Source: a virus
Virus record (IMG/VR): IMGVR_UViG_3300034418_004482
Location: 1-46,367 of that record
Length of the DNA: 46,367 bases
Reading direction: 5' to 3' (one strand)
A program made the position numbers and the translations under genes. Below, piece by piece: positions 44,985-46,367 of the stretch. A model generated the notes under the pieces. That model saw nothing but the letters and a program-made list of their open reading frames with translations, did not search any database and had not been told where the DNA came from. Each line of letters begins with the position of its first letter. The stretch's first letter is position 1.

Positions 44985-45273
44985 ATGATCCACAATATAA
45001 GCAATCATCATCTTCATCTAACTCAGGTTTAAATGCTATCTGAGGATTAACAATTAATTTTAATGCATAGATTTGTTGTTGGATTTCTGCATCATCTAAA
45101 AGATTACCAGTAAGAGTACTTTTTAATCTTTGAATTTCAGCATTAACGTCTTTAGCAGCAATCTGTTTATTTTTGCTGTTATAAAACTGTTCTAGATTAA
45201 AATCCTTTTCATGGTTTTCTCCTTTAATTACGAAATCAATGTTTGTGTCTTCAACGTTCCTGTTTTCTGTCAT
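44983..45273 (-). CDS. 96-residue acidic protein with C-terminal CxxC
   Basis: A minus-strand gene 13 bases downstream of the radical SAM stop, so very likely in the same operon. The 96-residue product is acidic at the start, has a central helical region (NAEIQRLKSTL ... DAEIQQQIYALKLIVNP) and ends in an acidic stretch followed by CLYCGS. The terminal CxxC could bind metal or be redox active. I recall similar DDDCLYCGS ends in other Bacteroidota phage proteins but know no function. A partner or substrate of the adjacent radical SAM enzyme is possible but speculative. Terminated by the hairpin at 44958-44979. Confidence 0.7.
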   Translation of the reverse strand: MTENRNVEDTNIDFVIKGENHEKDFNLEQFYNSKNKQIAAKDVNAEIQRLKSTLTGNLLDDAEIQQQIYALKLIVNPQIAFKPELDEDDDCLYCGS

Positions 45274-45286
45274 GAGTTTTTTAATT

Positions 45287-46150
45287 TTAAAAGATGTACC
45301 TAATTTTATTCCAAGGAATTATACTGTCGTGGATAGCAGTAAATTGTTCTATGAATTTCTTCTTTAAAGATAACTCATATCTTAGATTTTCGCCACCATA
45401 TTGCGATATTTTATTTTGCTGAATTTCGGGAATCCATAAATCTTTTTCTGCTTCAGCGTGATTCTTAAGATTAGCCAAATGTTTCTTTTTATTATGAGTA
45501 AGAAAGATAACTTCTGCGAGTACTTCGTCCTTGTAATCGATATACTCATTTACCATCTCAAACAATTCTTTATAATCTTTACGCCAACCTTTGTATACAA
45601 TCACGGGACTAAAATTAAGATGTACCTCATAACCTGCATCTATAAATGCGTCAACAGCTTTAATCCTGTCAAGTATCTTAGATGTATTAGGCTCATGTTT
45701 ATCGCTCATATGTTGAGGCATAAGACTATATCTAATTCTAATCTTCTTATTAGGATCATAACTAATAAAGTCAGGATTAACATATTTAGTAGCGAATGAA
45801 CCCATAGCCAAAGGATGGTTCTTAAAGAATTCAAATATCTTTTGCCAATCATAGAACTTAGCATGCAGAGCGAAGTCTTCGTTACAGCTGATGTCATAAG
45901 TAGTCAACACAGGATGTGTTTGATTAGGTTTATCGACAGGTGTAAAATATGCATGATTATTTACAACAGTTAATATATCTTCTATATTTTCTGCAATGTC
46001 TAAACCTTTTGGTTTATGACGCTTCATGTAGCAATAGCTGCAATCATACAAGCAGCCATAGCCGAAGCTAGGTGAAATAAAATCTGTTGATCTACCAGAA
46101 GGTCTAATCAACATAGATTTTCTATTAATTTTCTTTATAAGTTTTGTCAT
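45287..46150 (-). CDS. Spore photoproduct lyase-like radical SAM enzyme
   Basis: A 287-residue protein with the CxxxCxxC iron-sulfur motif at Cys33, Cys37 and Cys40 (GYGCLYDCSYCYMKRH), as in spore photoproduct lyase rather than the common CxxxCxxC contexts of RiPP enzymes. Further segments fit that family as I recall it: YDISCNED with Cys89 at the place of the catalytic Cys141 of Bacillus SPL, FATKYVN, IRYSLMPQHM ... EPNTS, AGYEVHLNFSPVIVYKGW, and a terminal IRYIF. SPL uses SAM to reverse thymine dimers of the spore-photoproduct type. The protein lacks roughly 55 N-terminal residues of the Bacillus enzyme. It probably repairs photolesions in phage DNA, though the lesion type is unknown. It heads a two-gene minus-strand unit. 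Confidence 0.85.
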   Translation of the reverse strand: MTKLIKKINRKSMLIRPSGRSTDFISPSFGYGCLYDCSYCYMKRHKPKGLDIAENIEDILTVVNNHAYFTPVDKPNQTHPVLTTYDISCNEDFALHAKFYDWQKIFEFFKNHPLAMGSFATKYVNPDFISYDPNKKIRIRYSLMPQHMSDKHEPNTSKILDRIKAVDAFIDAGYEVHLNFSPVIVYKGWRKDYKELFEMVNEYIDYKDEVLAEVIFLTHNKKKHLANLKNHAEAEKDLWIPEIQQNKISQYGGENLRYELSLKKKFIEQFTAIHDSIIPWNKIRYIF

Positions 46151-46156
46151 AGGATT

Positions 46157-46188
46157 AAAAATAAAAAGGGCCCTATTTCTAGAGCCCC
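46157..46188 (-). terminator. Minus-strand intrinsic terminator
   Basis: Read on the minus strand, GGGCTCT pairs with AGGGCCC over a six-base loop (46168-46187), including one G-T wobble, and is followed by TTTTTATTTTT. It ends the partial minus-strand gene at the right edge before the radical SAM gene. On the plus strand the wobble becomes a C-A mismatch, so the terminator is directional. Confidence 0.75.
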
Positions 46189-46224
46189 ATCAGATTAATA
46201 TAATCTAAACTGCATAACCACTAT

Positions 46225-46246
46225 GGGAGACTAAAAGAAGTCTCCC
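46225..46246. repeat. Perfect 8-bp hairpin over a stop codon
   Basis: GGGAGACT (46225-46232) and AGTCTCCC (46239-46246) form a perfect stem with a six-base loop. The TAG stop of the minus-strand partial gene (46231-46233) lies inside it. No T tract follows on the minus strand, so it is not a classic terminator for that gene. Confidence 0.6.
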
Positions 46247-46367
46247 GTCGGGGTTAGTTTGTTTTTTTGTGTATAATTAGAAATTACTTCATTTGTTAAG
46301 ATTTCTTTAGCGCAGTTAATAATAGGCCATACTTCTTGATCATATAAATATGCAGGAGAAGTAGGGT
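46231..46367 (-). CDS. 3' end of a minus-strand gene
   Basis: An open frame runs in from the right edge on the minus strand and stops at TAG 46231-46233. The visible 44 residues include SPAYLYDQEVWPIINCAKEI and end in KLTPTGDFF. It is gene-like in composition and is followed by a minus-strand terminator. Product not recognised; too little is visible. Confidence 0.5.
   Translation of the reverse strand, partial: PTSPAYLYDQEVWPIINCAKEILTNEVISNYTQKNKLTPTGDFF

Noticed and set aside
1-46367. tRNA genes, CRISPR arrays, insertion sequences, integrase or diversity-generating retroelement
   Set aside because: No cloverleaf, spaced direct-repeat array, transposase, integrase or reverse transcriptase motif was seen on reading.

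Overview
The window looks like part of a crAss-like (Crassvirales-type) double-stranded DNA phage of a Bacteroidota host. Four things support this: AT-rich DNA with almost no spacing between genes; a conserved order of small tail/ring proteins, an IHF-like protein and a roughly 1,400-residue muzzle-type protein; a run of giant proteins, one with the single-chain virion RNA polymerase signature (RIPT...DFDID); and Bacteroidota-style features such as a lipobox spanin, LamG and BspA-type adhesins and a T9SS-cargo-like secreted protein. Terminase, portal, major capsid and replication genes are not in view, so the genome continues on both sides.

Layout, plus strand. 1-4660: adhesin/tail-fibre block (C-terminal fragment, triple LamG protein, 85-aa protein, BspA/DUF285 protein sharing the LamG protein's N-terminal tag, 104-aa protein). 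4726-6582: lysis block (membrane/coiled-coil protein, predicted one-chain spanin, two-TM holin-like protein, Amidase_3 endolysin, tiny basic protein). 6612-13277: tail/ring block (ring-like protein, IHF-like protein, 94-aa acidic protein, second ring-like protein, muzzle). 13277-43162: predicted virion cargo/ejection block of seven proteins, including a bifunctional wall hydrolase, a protein with a PcrA/UvrD-like C-terminal Tudor domain, the 3,447-residue polymerase with two zincin motifs, and a 1,489-residue protein with a degenerate third one. Several of these genes are joined by TAATG stop/start overlaps. 43223-44955: metallophosphoesterase and a secreted protein joined by ATGA.

A hairpin terminator at about 44958-44984 closes the plus block and serves the convergent minus-strand block: a 96-aa acidic protein, a spore photoproduct lyase-like radical SAM enzyme, a minus-strand terminator and the 3' end of another gene. 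The strand switch probably marks the boundary between the late structural arm and the other gene arm.

Working picture: adhesins and muzzle contact the cell, virion hydrolases open the wall, and the giant cargo proteins enter with the DNA, the polymerase probably starting early transcription. At the end of infection the holin, amidase and spanin lyse the cell. No gene-free stretch exceeds about 80 bases. No tRNA, CRISPR array, insertion sequence or integrase was seen. Family assignments rest on motifs read by eye; no database search was run.
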